Source: Brachionus koreanus (Eukaryota; Rotifera; Eurotatoria; Ploima; Brachionidae). Taken from it: DNA of 56,225 bases. Shown one piece after another: positions 1 through 10,310 of the stretch. The notes beneath the pieces are model-generated. The model did not search any database, was not told the origin of the DNA, and saw only the letters and a list, made by a program, of their open reading frames with translations. The first letter of the stretch is position 1. Every line of letters begins with the position of its first letter. The position numbers and the translations under genes were made by a program. Where the stretch lies: contig PJRA01000412.1 of NCBI GenBank assembly GCA_016987375.1, positions 1,577,882-1,634,106 on the forward strand, written 5' to 3'.

Positions 1-346
1 ATCAGTCATTCAAAAAAAAAAATAATTTACTATTTAAATTAAATTTTTTGTTGTTCTCTAAAATTTAAAAAATAGCAGCTTCATATTTTGTAAAAAAAAA
101 CCTACTTGTTGTTGTTTCATCTCAGGAATCAAAAAATCTCAAGAAAACTCGATTTTGAATTGATTAAAGGCTTAATTTAAATTGCTAAATTAACTTGTCA
201 AATAAAAAATGATAAATTTTTATTTTTTATTCAAAAATTAATAATTTAAAATTAGTTAAAAATTAAAATCGTTTAAAAGTTAGTTCAATATAGAGAATAA
301 AGTAAAGTGATAAAATTTACATTTTAAAGGTTTAAAGAAAAAATAT
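1..346. other. gene-free left edge
   Basis: A+T-rich sequence downstream of the minus-strand homeobox gene. It should hold the 3' untranslated region and poly(A) site of that gene; T-rich runs near 217-232 read as AATAAA-like on the minus strand. I see no coding sequence. Confidence 0.5.
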
Positions 347-1759
347 TTATGAAGAATATGAATAAGATAAATTACTAGCCAAATAAGGAGCATATACTTG
401 GTTCGAATTCGATTGTACATAGCCATACTGTGAGTTAGATTGATCATAAACTTGATTACCATAATATCCATTATTTGTTTCATTTTGAATTGTTTGTTCG
501 GAATATGTTGGTTGATACAATTGATAGTTAGTGTTCCAATTTTGAATTTTATCAACTTGAGCATAATTTGAATAAGTTTGATTGAAATTAGCCTGAGGTT
601 GATATGGGTTGTGAATTTTTGGCATGTTTTGATATGAATTTATATAATTTTGTTTAACATAATCTTGTATCGAGACTGATTGATCCAAAACTTGAAACTT
701 AGAAGATTTGGCATATGAATAAGAATCATCCTCATTTGAGCTAAGACCTGATGAGCTCGATGATGAAGAAGTCAAAATAAACGATGAGGGATTTGAAGAA
801 AAATCATTTTTATCCATGTTAGCTGCAGTATCTTTTCTTACTATGTTACTGATATCTATTATTTTATTCTGATTCAGTTCGCTTGTTTGATTACTAACCA
901 TTGATACTTTGACAGAATTAGTAACTGGCTCTAATTCACTGCCGTTTAATTTTGTTCTTTTGGTACTTAATCTACTTGGTGCGTTTTGATGGCATTTTAA
1001 TTGATAAAGAACATTGTCAATTACTTCATTTTCAACAATTTGTTTTTTTTGATCGGGGGATAATGGCGAATATTCTTCAGCATCTAGATCATCTCCAGAC
1101 TTACGGCGTTTTACACTCTGTGATTTGGAAACAACCGAAGAAGGAATTTTACCTTGCGATACCAGAGTATCCTTGCGTCTTCGATTTTGGAACCAAATTT
1201 TTACCTGGTCCCTAGTGATACCGATTAATTTAGCAATCAGGGTTTTTTGCACACTATTTGGATATTTCATGTCGGAATAAATTGCGTTCAAAAGTTCTAA
1301 TTGATATACAGTATAACTTAATTTACTAGTATTATTAGCTATTTTTTGAGTAGTAAAAAACGCTGGATAATTGTTAGCCACTGGTGTTTTATCAATATTT
1401 TTTTCTAAATTTTCATCGTTTTCTTTATTTGACTCAACATTGCTTTCTGCTTCACTCGAACTAGATAATTCAGATTTTTCCAAGCATGGATTATAGTTGA
1501 ATTTTTCATTTACTTTGGTTTGAATTTTGAGCAATTCTTCATTAGCTTGATTTGCCGTCTCGGTTGAAATATTTTGAACTTGTTGATTTGAAAACACATA
1601 ATAGTTAGGATTTTGGATGTAATTCGAATAATTGTACATTTGATAATAGTTGTAATAGCTATCAGTGTTTTGGTAATTGTATGGATAAATGCTGTTCCAT
1701 TCAGGATAAAGCAAGTTGTCTTGGCCAACGACCGGAGAAGTAGTAGTTGATGGATACAT
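347..1759 (-). CDS. homeodomain transcription factor, divergent, no coding intron
   Basis: This is a 470-residue open frame with no intron in the coding part. The homeodomain spans about residues 142-201. Helix 3 carries WFQNRRRK at 189-196, which gives W48, F49, Q50, N51 and R53 in homeodomain numbering, and L16 is at 157. These are the residues that contact DNA and form the core, so sequence-specific DNA binding in the nucleus is expected; Q50 suggests a TAATTG/TAATTA-type site. Outside the homeodomain the protein is low complexity: Tyr/Asn/Gln-rich at residues 14-60 and 390-465, acidic and Ser-rich at 95-125, and a Ser run near 335-345. A basic KRRK near 220 may aid nuclear import. I cannot place it in a named homeobox class; it looks like a fast-evolving ANTP-like or orphan gene. 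The start is the first Met of the frame. Confidence 0.85.
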   Translation of the reverse strand: MYPSTTTSPVVGQDNLLYPEWNSIYPYNYQNTDSYYNYYQMYNYSNYIQNPNYYVFSNQQVQNISTETANQANEELLKIQTKVNEKFNYNPCLEKSELSSSSEAESNVESNKENDENLEKNIDKTPVANNYPAFFTTQKIANNTSKLSYTVYQLELLNAIYSDMKYPNSVQKTLIAKLIGITRDQVKIWFQNRRRKDTLVSQGKIPSSVVSKSQSVKRRKSGDDLDAEEYSPLSPDQKKQIVENEVIDNVLYQLKCHQNAPSRLSTKRTKLNGSELEPVTNSVKVSMVSNQTSELNQNKIIDISNIVRKDTAANMDKNDFSSNPSSFILTSSSSSSSGLSSNEDDSYSYAKSSKFQVLDQSVSIQDYVKQNYINSYQNMPKIHNPYQPQANFNQTYSNYAQVDKIQNWNTNYQLYQPTYSEQTIQNETNNGYYGNQVYDQSNSQYGYVQSNSNQVYAPYLASNLSYSYSS

Positions 1760-2175
1760 TTTTTTTATTAATATTATTAATTATGTTTTTTTTATTTGAA
1801 TGATGATTTGATTTGAATCAGTAAAAATTTGTATTTATAGATTGAATTATCAAGTAATCGAGGTTAATTGATTACTTAATTAGAACAGGAAGAGACATTA
1901 ATAATTATTTGGAACATTATGATGCTGAAATATTCGACCAACAATTAATCGTTTATTTTTCGCCTTTCAGTGATTTTTTTGCTTGTTAGCTAACCATCCA
2001 TTGAACGTCAAGCTATGCATTACCTTAGATTGATTATTTTGTCAATAAGCAAAAACAATATGAGATAATTAAAAGTATCATACAGGTAGCAGTAATATTG
2101 GCTAACGAGATTAGATAATCCATTTAGTACTTACCTTTTTTTTATGACTTGGCTCGAAAATGGGAAGTAATAGAA

Positions 2176-2214
2176 ATTAATATGAGTTAATTGATTAATT
2201 GATTGATTATTTTG
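2176..2214 (+). promoter_or_regulatory. cluster of homeodomain core sites
   Basis: An ordered run of TTAATTGATTAATTGATTGATTA-type cores (given here in outline) lies about 430 bp upstream of the homeobox start codon. TAATTG/TGATTA are classical homeodomain and TALE-partner cores, so autoregulation is possible. In DNA this A+T-rich, chance occurrence is a real alternative. Confidence 0.25.
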
Positions 2215-2830
2215 ATTTCCTTTTTGATCACTTCATTTAATTATGCTCTTCAAAATAAAGTAATTCTAAATTTTTATTTTTCAATTATTAGAACAATTAT
2301 TTTCGGTGTTTTATTTGAATTTTTTCTTTTACAAATTTTATTAATTTAAAAAATTACGAAATTTTTAATTTTAATATAGATCTAAAATTTTATCTTTTTA
2401 TATTTCAAAAATTTAAAATTTTTCTATTTGCAACCTGATTTCATTTTAATAATTTTTACATTTTGGTCTTATGATTGAAAATTATCTAATTATCTGGTCT
2501 TATTCAATCAAACTCTTATTTATGATTTAACTTAAATATTTGAGTCATGTGAAATTAAATTTAGATTTTTCAAAAAATTATTAAGTCTATTTGAAATTAT
2601 TGTTTTTGTCTGTTCAGCTAAAATTTATTTTAAAAATATTTACTAACATATAAAAAAAGTCAGACATTCAGAAACAACTAATATTTTTTTTTTTTAATTT
2701 AAATTATTTTTTCTAACAATCTAAATGATTTTTTTAAAACCTTTCTTTAAATTTGAAGACATTATTTTTTTATTTATTTAATATAAATAAAAATAGAAGT
2801 TTATTTCTGAATGATAATCACTTTTGGTTT

Positions 2831-2989
2831 TGTCGGTCTTGAGGTGAAGTGGTTCCAACACCTGACATTAATCAAGAGGCGAGGGTTCAAATTCCCACTT
2901 ATTTTCGATACAAATCAAATGACATTATGCCCCACAATGGACACATAAGGAGTAAAAAAACCTTTGTTGTCCTGATTGAAAAAAAAAAT
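2831..2989 (+). repeat. tRNA-derived SINE-like element
   Basis: An A-box-like stretch (TGAGGTGAAGTGG, 2840-2852) is followed 31 bp later by a B-box-like stretch (GGTTCAAATTCC, 2884-2895), the spacing of an internal RNA polymerase III promoter. About 80 bp of unrelated body follow, and an A-rich tail ends near 2989. The segment is clearly richer in G+C than its surroundings. No cloverleaf forms, so it is not a working tRNA gene. No second copy was found in this window. Confidence 0.5.
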
Positions 2990-4039
2990 GCTGTCTGACC
3001 GTTGGCGTGACCATGAGTCTATTAATTTTTATTAATTAAATTTAATAAAAGTTCGAAAGCAGTTTAATAGACACAGCAGCTTCTATTCATATTTTTTTGA
3101 CATCTGAAGCTTTTTGAATTTATATAAATTTTATATGAGATTTTTATATTATTAGCTATATTTATTTTTTTATTAACTCAAATTTTTCAGATAAAATCAA
3201 AATATTTAGTCAATTCAAATTAAATGAAATAAATTAAAATTAATATTAGGCCGCTTGAAATGGAGACCAAGTCTTTCCCTTCATGATAATAATTTTAAAA
3301 ATGCTAAAAAACTTTAAATATCAAAACTTTAGTAAATGCTTTTAAACAATAAATTTTGATGAAATAAACACAAATATTAATGAGAACTTGTCTGTAGAAA
3401 TAAAAATAAGAAATTTTCGAAATTTGAAAAAAAAATATCTCCAAAAATAGTGTTAAATGGAGCTATTTAGAAAAAAAAGAAAATTATTAAAATTATATCT
3501 GATACTTATCTGTAAGTTGTATTTATAAACCTAATAGTAAATGTAATAAAGATTTAGCTTCCAAGTAATAAACTTATATTCAGTTGTTAGCTTTAAAGTT
3601 TTTATTTATGAAATAATTAAAATTTTAAAATTTATTATTTAAAAATATATTTACATAGAGATAAGCATCTTAAAAAATAACTAAAGGTAAATGCAATAAA
3701 TTTTAGGTTTAATATTGTATGCATAACTTTGCTATTATTTATAAATTACTTTTTGGCAAAAACTGATTGTATCTTTTTTCCTAATCCTAATTAAATTTTA
3801 TGAAAAATAATTTTTTTTGAGAAATACTTTGAAGTTTTTGCTCCGGGCAGTTCCGAGCAGCATATGCATAGATTCTTCATGTTTGAAAACTTTTAAATTT
3901 TACAATTTGTTAATGTTCATAATAGAGATTAAATATAAATAGTAAATAACATTAAAAATATCTTGGCTCCTATGATCTGAATTCTTCAATTAGGTAAATT
4001 TAAGCTTTCTTAATAGTATGTAAAAAAAATCAATTTTTA

Positions 4040-4983
4040 TTAATTGTTCAAGAGTAAATAATCGACAGCTTGTGTGAAATTATCAGCCAATAACAAAAGT
4101 TTTTTAGATAATAATTGCTCCGAATTTTCTCTGTATTTTCCAGTCTTAACCAATATTCCTTGAAAACCAGCATTAAAGGCCCCTTGAATATCATCATTAG
4201 CATCCTTAAAAATCAATTACTAAATTATTTTTTAAAAATAAAATTTCAATTTTATAAAAATTACATCACCGATCATGACACACTCTTCTGGAAGCACATC
4301 AAATTCTGAAATTGAAGACAAAAAAAAATCTTTTGAGGGTTTGCCAACAATTTCTGCCTTAGTGCCACTACTAAATTCAAGGGCTGAAAGAAATGCACCA
4401 GGTCCCATTGCTAGACCATCTTTTCTTCTGTAAAATTTTGCTTTATGAATTCCAATTAGTTTAGCTCCATTTAATAGTAACCTTTTTTAATAATATCTCT
4501 GGTAAAACTAGTCAAAGACAAATTAAATAAAAATAAAAACCGAAATGCTTTGTTTAAATGTTCATAATCAAACATATCTGGGGCCAATCCAATGACAACT
4601 GAATTTGGATTTTCTGTGTTGATACCTTAAGTCTAATTCTAAATTTTTATCTAATAAATTAGATAATATTCAAAATAACCTTCAAAATCTTCAATTGCGT
4701 TTGAATCAAGAAATAAAAGCGGTCTTAATTGCTGCGATTCAATCAGCTTATAGGCAGCAGTTAATGAAGTGAAAATTTCATTTTCATCAATATTAAATTT
4801 TAACTGTTTGAGCAAAGAATGTAGTCTTTTTTTGGATTCTTTGGTAGTATTAGTCACAAATTTGATTTTAAACTTTCCACAACTTCTAAGTTTTTCTAAT
4901 GCTTCTACACATCCAGGTATTTCTTCGTCTTCTATATGAATTGTTCCACTCAAGTCTATCAAAACTATTTTTATTGGCTTCAT
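4040..4983 (-). CDS. HDHD2: HAD-superfamily phosphatase, HDHD2-like
   Basis: Four exons (4983-4680, 4625-4541, 4481-4265, 4204-4040) join in phase to a 256-residue protein, close to the 259 of human HDHD2. HAD motif I is DLSGT at residues 10-14, with D10 the expected nucleophile; the Ser in place of the usual second Asp is also seen in HDHD2. Motif II is in FVTNTTKES near 42-50, the motif III Lys is in VGKPSKDFF, and the metal-binding motif IV is GDDANDD, split by the last intron. Similarity to HDHD2 holds along the whole length. The family is predicted to be a cytosolic phosphatase; its physiological substrate is not settled. The gene is divergent from the tetraspanin, with 333 bp between start codons. 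Confidence 0.9.
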
Positions 4984-5316
4984 TGATCAGAGCTCACTTT
5001 ATCTACTTAAAAAATTAAATTTTTACATTTTTTTAAATAAAAACCATTTTTTTGCTTTTACCAAAAACTAACTGATTTGGATGAGGAGTAATTTGGCTTT
5101 TGTTATGATATTTTTAAATTTTATTATTCGTTTTTTCCCTCTCACTATCACAAACACCAAATGAAGAAGAAAAATTATTACAAGTATGAACATAAATTTA
5201 GACTAGCAAAAAATCTATAAATTCATAAAATTATTTTTTATGTTATCATTTTTTCTCTTTTTTCTTTATTTTACTGTATGTAAAAAAATAGTCTAATTTT
5301 ATTTATTTGCGGCAAA
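4984..5316. promoter_or_regulatory. shared spacer between divergent HDHD2-like and tetraspanin genes
   Basis: 333 bp separate two start codons that point away from each other, so both promoters must lie here or inside the genes. The sequence is A+T-rich with a pyrimidine-rich patch near 5130-5150. No clear TATA box or known motif stands out. Confidence 0.4.
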
Positions 5317-6193
5317 ATGGTATTTTTGGGTTTTTATTGTGTAAAGCGAATTTTATTAGCATTGAATGCCTTGCTAATAGTAAGTTCATTTTTTCTTATT
5401 TTTTTATATCAATAGATCATTTTAAAATTTTTTTTAAAGTTCTTCTCTTTAGTTTTAATATCAACTGGAATTTATGCCAAAACTAATAGCATTGAATCGG
5501 ACGGAATTTTAAGTGGAATAATATTTTGTGGTTTTTTTTTGTTATTTATTTCTTCAGTTGGTCTAATAGGAACATCAAAGCATCATCAAGTTTTACTTTT
5601 TTTTGTAAGTATTAAATTATTCATTTTATAATGCAAAAATATTAACATTTATAATTGATTGAATTAAAACTAAGTTAAATAAAGTAGCGTAAAAATTTTA
5701 TTTAGACAATAATTATCTTTAAATAGATTTAAAAAAATAAAATCTAAGTTTTGAAACATTTAAGTATATGGTACTTCTCTCAATTTGTTTTTTGATTCAA
5801 TTCATAATAGCCTGTGTTTGTCTAGGATTCATATCAGTAAACTCAAAATATGATCTACTACATCAGAGATGGAATAGTATGAATAATTTGGAGAAACAAG
5901 AAATTCAATTAAAATACAAATGCTGTCAATTCGATTTTAAGCTTTTAAAAAATGCTTCAGAATGTCCAGAAAATTCAAATGGCCCATGCGTTACATTTTT
6001 GAGAGAATCAGTACAAAATGGACTAAGAACTACGGGAATAATTGCTCTAATTTTTAGTTTTACTAATGTATCTAAGACAAAATTAAAAATATAGTTAACT
6101 TTATTTATTTATTTTTAGCTATTTGGAGTATGGTTAGCAATTAGATATAGAAATCAAAGAGATCCGAAATGCAATCCGAATGAGTTTCTTTAA
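5317..6193 (+). CDS. tetraspanin, TSPAN13/TSPAN31 type
   Basis: Four exons (5317-5379, 5440-5604, 5765-6067, 6119-6193) give 201 residues. The pattern is that of a four-span tetraspanin: hydrophobic segments near residues 11-33, 44-68, 74-98 and 165-187, with the large extracellular loop between the third and fourth. The HHQVLLFFYM stretch at the second/third helix and the C-terminal SFTN-LFGVWLAIRYRNQRDP block match TSPAN31/13 closely. Exon 2 is placed at 5440 because only that acceptor restores the length of the first loop. The loop has CCQ at 129-131 where nearly all tetraspanins have CCG; further cysteines remain. Tetraspanins organise membrane protein microdomains. An AATAAA signal follows at 6331. 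Confidence 0.88.
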
Positions 6194-6330
6194 GAAAAAA
6201 TCTAAAGATGAAATTTTATTCTAATCAAATGTTCAGATCTCTATGTTTTTTTGAATGTATAATAACTTAAATCAAATCAAAGAGCTGTTCACATTGAATT
6301 AAATTATTTTGTAAAAAAAGTATATTATGA

Positions 6331-6336
6331 AATAAA
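6331..6336 (+). terminator. poly(A) signal AATAAA
   Basis: Canonical hexamer 138 bp after the tetraspanin stop codon; first such hexamer downstream. Confidence 0.5.
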
Positions 6337-7040
6337 CATTTTAGGAATCAAAAAATTTTTTAATAAAATTTTATTCAAGTTATTCTGAGTGACTAAAATT
6401 TTTTTATATTCATTTTTAAAAAATAGAAAATAAGTTTTACATTTGTAATTTATTGATTTTTTTTTATTCTAATTTAGAAAAAATAAAAACTAATTATAAA
6501 TATAATTAAAAAAAATATGAATTAGATTATGAATTTCTTTGATTCTTTTAATTAATTAAGTCTAAAAAACTCTTTTAAAAAATGTTAAAACAATATCAAA
6601 AATTGTTATAAAAATTTTATAACACGAAAAAAGCTGTTTGTTTTTTAAAAAAGATTGTAAATTTCAAACAAGACGTATTTTTTTTTCGAATTTTCATGAT
6701 ATTAAAAAATCAATTAAAAAAACTGAAACATGTGAAAATAATTTGACAAAAATTTTTTCTTTAAATCAACAAAAATATTTTTTTAATTAACGGTTGTGTA
6801 TGTTTAGCCTCATAAATCGAAACAGAATGCTGTGGCATGCAAAAACACCATCCTCATCATGATAAAACATTCTTAAATTATATTAAAAAAACTTTTAAAT
6901 CTTAAACCTGCATTCAAATTAAGTCCTGCATTAATCTTCTTAGGAGAATACGTAATAAATTTCATAGAAAAAAAAATTTTTAAATATTTTACTTTAATTC
7001 TTCATAAATTCAAAAAATTGTTACCAAAAATTATTCTTTA

Positions 7041-7054
7041 GTTTCCATATCAAC
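7041..7054 (+). promoter_or_regulatory. RFX X-box-like site
   Basis: GTTTCCATATCAAC is an imperfect inverted repeat close to the RFX consensus GTNRCC-(0-3)-RGYAAC, with an AT spacer. It lies 99 bp upstream of the CFAP126 start codon, within the range where X-boxes act in ciliary genes of worms and flies. The second half-site departs from consensus at one base. Confidence 0.5.
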
Positions 7055-7152
7055 CTCTCATATATTGTTAACTAACAACAATTAAATATATTCATTTTTT
7101 ATTAGCATAAATCTTTTTTACTTGAATCATAAAATTACTTAAGGAGATTGAA

Positions 7153-7694
7153 ATGTCTAAAATATACTCAGCAGGTCAGTATGATCAAACATTTTCACCA
7201 AAACGAATGCAAATGTATCAACTCTCTAAAGTTGAATTAGAACAAGTACTATCTCAGTATTATTCATTGATAAAAATTGATTAAATTTAATTAAGAGACC
7301 AGCTCGTAGAGATAATGAGACATCATTTATTGCTAACGACAAAGGTCATCTTTTAACAGGAGTCCATAGATCAAATGGTAATCCTTTTGGCGATTATGTT
7401 GGAACATGGGATCTTCCTAAAACAATTCCAGGTCCATATCATTTAATTAAGGTAAAAAAAAGCTATCAAATAAAAATCATATCTCTTTGACAATTATAAA
7501 AACTTAAATTGTTCTAAGACTGGAAGAACCGATAAAAATGTTGAAAAATTAAACCAAAAAAAAATTAACACTGACCATTCAATCAGTGAGGCTAAAGAAT
7601 TACAAGTAAGGATTAAATTTTAGAATTAGATAAAAAATCAAAACTAATTTTTTTTCGTTTTTAGAAACCATTGGCTCTTCAACAAAATAATTAA
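7153..7694 (+). CDS. CFAP126: cilia and flagella associated protein 126 (Flattop)
   Basis: Four exons (7153-7245, 7296-7451, 7519-7605, 7665-7694) give 121 residues. The N-terminus resembles Flattop (an S-A-x-Q-Y-x-x-x-F start), and the core IANDKGHLL (42-50) followed by R-S-x-x-N-P-x-G-x-x-x-GTW-x-x-P is the family signature. Flattop is a microtubule inner protein of ciliary doublets and acts in basal body positioning in vertebrates. The protein is shorter than human CFAP126 (about 177) because the low-complexity C-terminus is missing. All exon joins keep the frame and the introns are 50-70 bp. An AATAAA lies at 7747-7752. Loss of the variable tail is common in this family and does not suggest a broken gene. 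Confidence 0.88.
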
Positions 7695-7746
7695 AAGTTT
7701 TATTTATTATATATCTCTAAAATATTATTTTATATTCAATTAATTA

Positions 7747-7752
7747 AATAAA
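7747..7752 (+). terminator. poly(A) signal AATAAA
   Basis: Canonical hexamer 53 bp after the CFAP126 stop codon. Confidence 0.5.
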
Positions 7753-8212
7753 ATATTTTTTAATTTTTAAATATTTTATTTTTATAAAATCAAAGAAAGT
7801 ATTTTTAGATGAAACTTTTATTGAAAATTTTATATTAAATTTGAACGAAACTTTTAAGATTTTTTTCGTTTTCTTCTAAAAAAATAAATAGTAGCATATT
7901 TTATCTTTTTTATTTAAAATTAAAGCTTGTATGGATTGAAGTGGTTCCAAATTACGAATTTTCCTCATCCAAAGGTCAACCATAATTTATTGAGATTATG
8001 TTTTAGTCATTATTTAGTCTATAAAAAATTATTATTAATTAATTTATTGTGAATTTTTTAGCATTTTTGTATCTTCTTTACATGTAAAGAAATGAATGAT
8101 TAAGCTTTCTAATTGTGGTTTCAAATTTTTCACAATGAGATATCGTCTCTGGAGTAGTATAATTTTGTTATAAAATTAAGAAAATTATGGCAGTCGAATG
8201 AGTTCTTTATAT

Positions 8213-8416
8213 TCAAATCAACATTTGAATTATTTTAGTCCCTGTTCCAATATGCAGTCTCATTCTCATCTCGGGAAATAGATTTCCTTTTGCAGATTTA
8301 GGGCTACTACTTCCCATAAATTTTAGGCTTTGTAAAGTAAGCCGACTTAAACTCATGATAATAGCAATCATGGCCCAACTGAATTCTTCCAAAAGATAAT
8401 ATAGAGCATACGTCAT
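8213..8416 (-). other. unassigned open frame in a composition island
   Basis: 67 codons from Met to stop on the minus strand, in a patch visibly richer in G+C than the flanks. The predicted peptide has a hydrophobic stretch and a Ser/Lys/Gly-rich middle and matches no family I know. It may be a relic of a mobile element or an isolated exon. I would not call it a gene on this evidence. Confidence 0.2.
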
Positions 8417-9341
8417 GTTAACATAAGCTTTGTAAAAATATTAATGTCTTACAAAAAATTTATTTAGTTGACTTACTCCAGCTTAAATTATCACGTCCGA
8501 AAAATTCTTATTCTTTATTATTCCAAATTGCTAATTATGCCCTTTTAAGCTTGGCCTTCATAAAAAGTGTGTGGTTCAATCTAAACTATATTTTTTGATT
8601 ATTTTCGTTTCTTGAATGAATTTCATCATTTAAATTTTTTTCCAATTTATTATTCCTAAATCACTGAGATTTTGTTATGAAAATATAACCTGTTTTTTTA
8701 AATTGACATAAATTTTTGTTTTTCGAATTTTATTAAATTTTGATCATTTCTTGAGCCGAATTCATGAATTTCTTTTATCAAAATATTTTTTTTATCATTT
8801 AGAAATTAGAAAAATAAATATAGTAATTTGTAAAAATAAATTTAAATTAATTCATAATTTAAGCCATTTCAAAATTTTCAGAATCTTACTATTTAATTTT
8901 TGAATTTGGTAAATAATTTTTACTATTCACACATTCAGTTGTTTAAAAAATGAAACGCTTCTTCTGAAAAGAGAAAAGAAAAAGATAGATATGTTATGTT
9001 TTAAAGCCAACTTTTATGGACCCGTCAAAAAAAATTATCTTTTACATTTTTAAATTTTAACACAATTAATTTCAATTATTTAATCAAAACCATATTTTTT
9101 CTTGTAGAAAATTTTTTTCTAATCTTTAAAAAAATATATTAAGACCATTCTTAATTCAAAAACTAATAAGAAAAATTTGAAAAACCTAAACTCTGTAATG
9201 AGTGATCATTTTTATTTGTTGATAGTTTTACAATATATTAATTAAATAATTAATTTAATTATTAAAAGTCATTGAAAATAGGTACAAATGAACAAAAAGA
9301 ACAGAAATTAATGCAAAAAATGCTAAATAACTTTTTTTTAC

Positions 9342-9522
9342 CAATTCTGTAAATGCAATAAAGTGCAACATTCAAAGTTGTAATAATTGCTAAAGTCTGC
9401 TAATAATGTTCAAATAACAGTCAAATTTTTCCGAATTTAAGTTGTGCTAAATTTGCAGAGTTTTACTAGAATGTTCCAAAAATGCAACTTTGAATGTTGT
9501 ACCAATTTGCATCTAAAGAATT
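9342..9522. repeat. MITE-like inverted repeat, about 180 bp
   Basis: Arms of about 40 bp at 9342-9382 and 9482-9522 are inverted copies. The core CAACATTCAAAGTTG (9366-9380) is matched exactly by its reverse complement at 9484-9498, and flanking ATGCAA blocks also match. The 100-bp interior has no coding frame. This is the form of a non-autonomous DNA transposon. No target-site duplication is clear. Confidence 0.5.
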
Positions 9523-9938
9523 TGCTTTTTTTTTCAAAAAAAAAAAATTTTTAAGAATTTCTAACATTTTGTTAATTCGATTGTACTAAATTTCACAAAA
9601 CCTTGAAAATTCAAATCTTAAATATTTTAAAGTTGATAATTGATAGATGAAAACTGATTCTAAAAAGTTGTTTATTTGGTTAAAGCTATTTTCTTCAAAT
9701 ATATAATTTTAAGGTTTTTACGAAAGATTTGTATAATTCTCAAGAAAAAATCATGGAGAAAGTTTTAGATCAGTTTGTTTCTATTTTTTTTAATTCATAA
9801 CAATATTCATGAAAATATTTTTCCTCAATATCAAGAATACAATATTTTTTTTGAATTCTTTAAGGATTAAAAAAAAAGTCTAGTTCTTGAACATTACCCA
9901 TTTTTAGTTAAACTAAACTTGACCGTAGAACATTAACC

Positions 9939-9957
9939 ATTATTATTATTATTATTA
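9939..9957. repeat. ATT trinucleotide microsatellite
   Basis: About six consecutive ATT/TTA units in intergenic sequence. Confidence 0.6.
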
Positions 9958-10263
9958 ACATTGGAAATATATTTTCCATTCTATGATAATAAAATGTTTT
10001 ATCGTACAAAATCCATTAAGCAATATTAACTTAGCAGAAATACTCTTAAACTTGGTTTAAAAAGGAACTAAAGTAAATGGTTGAATGCTAATTATTAATT
10101 TTAAGTTTTGATTTCTTTAAAATCAATTATCTTAAATTTGAGCACTAGTTTCTAGATAGAAATTACAAATTTTTAAAATATCATTTAAATTAAAAAAATG
10201 TATTCATATTTTTTGTTTATAAATTTATATATTTATTATCTAAAAATAAATTATGTATTAGTT

Positions 10264-10269
10264 TTTATT
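10264..10269 (-). terminator. poly(A) signal AATAAA (minus strand)
   Basis: Reads AATAAA on the minus strand, 42 bp past the IK stop codon. Confidence 0.5.
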
Positions 10270-10310
10270 TACATTAAAATTTTAAGAATTAGAAAACAAA
10301 CAATAAAATA

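Larger units (their letters stand above)
1760..4039. other. 2.3-kb gene-free region upstream of the homeobox gene
   Basis: No convincing exon is seen. Bases 1780-2230 are less A+T-biased than the rest and hold several ATTA cores, consistent with a promoter or enhancer region. A SINE-like repeat lies at about 2831-2989. Bases 3240-4039 are A+T-rich filler up to the end of the HDHD2-like gene. Confidence 0.5.
6194..7152. other. intergenic, tetraspanin 3' end to CFAP126 promoter
   Basis: A+T-rich, no exon seen. It holds a poly(A) signal for the tetraspanin at 6331-6336 and an X-box-like site at 7041-7054 for the next gene. Confidence 0.5.
7695..10310. other. 2.6-kb gene-poor region
   Basis: No gene is recognised. 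A poly(A) signal for CFAP126 lies at 7747-7752. Bases 8150-8560 are less A+T-biased and contain a 67-codon minus-strand open frame (8213-8416) with no family I recognise. A MITE-like inverted repeat is at 9342-9522 and a short ATT microsatellite at about 9939-9957. Confidence 0.5.

Noticed and set aside
347..1759. Assignment to NANOG, VENTX or another named homeobox class
   Set aside because: Only general homeodomain residues match; nothing class-specific could be supported.
7921..7990. Second copy of the SINE at 2831
   Set aside because: Only the short GAAGTGGTTCCAA stretch matches; no B-box or tail follows.
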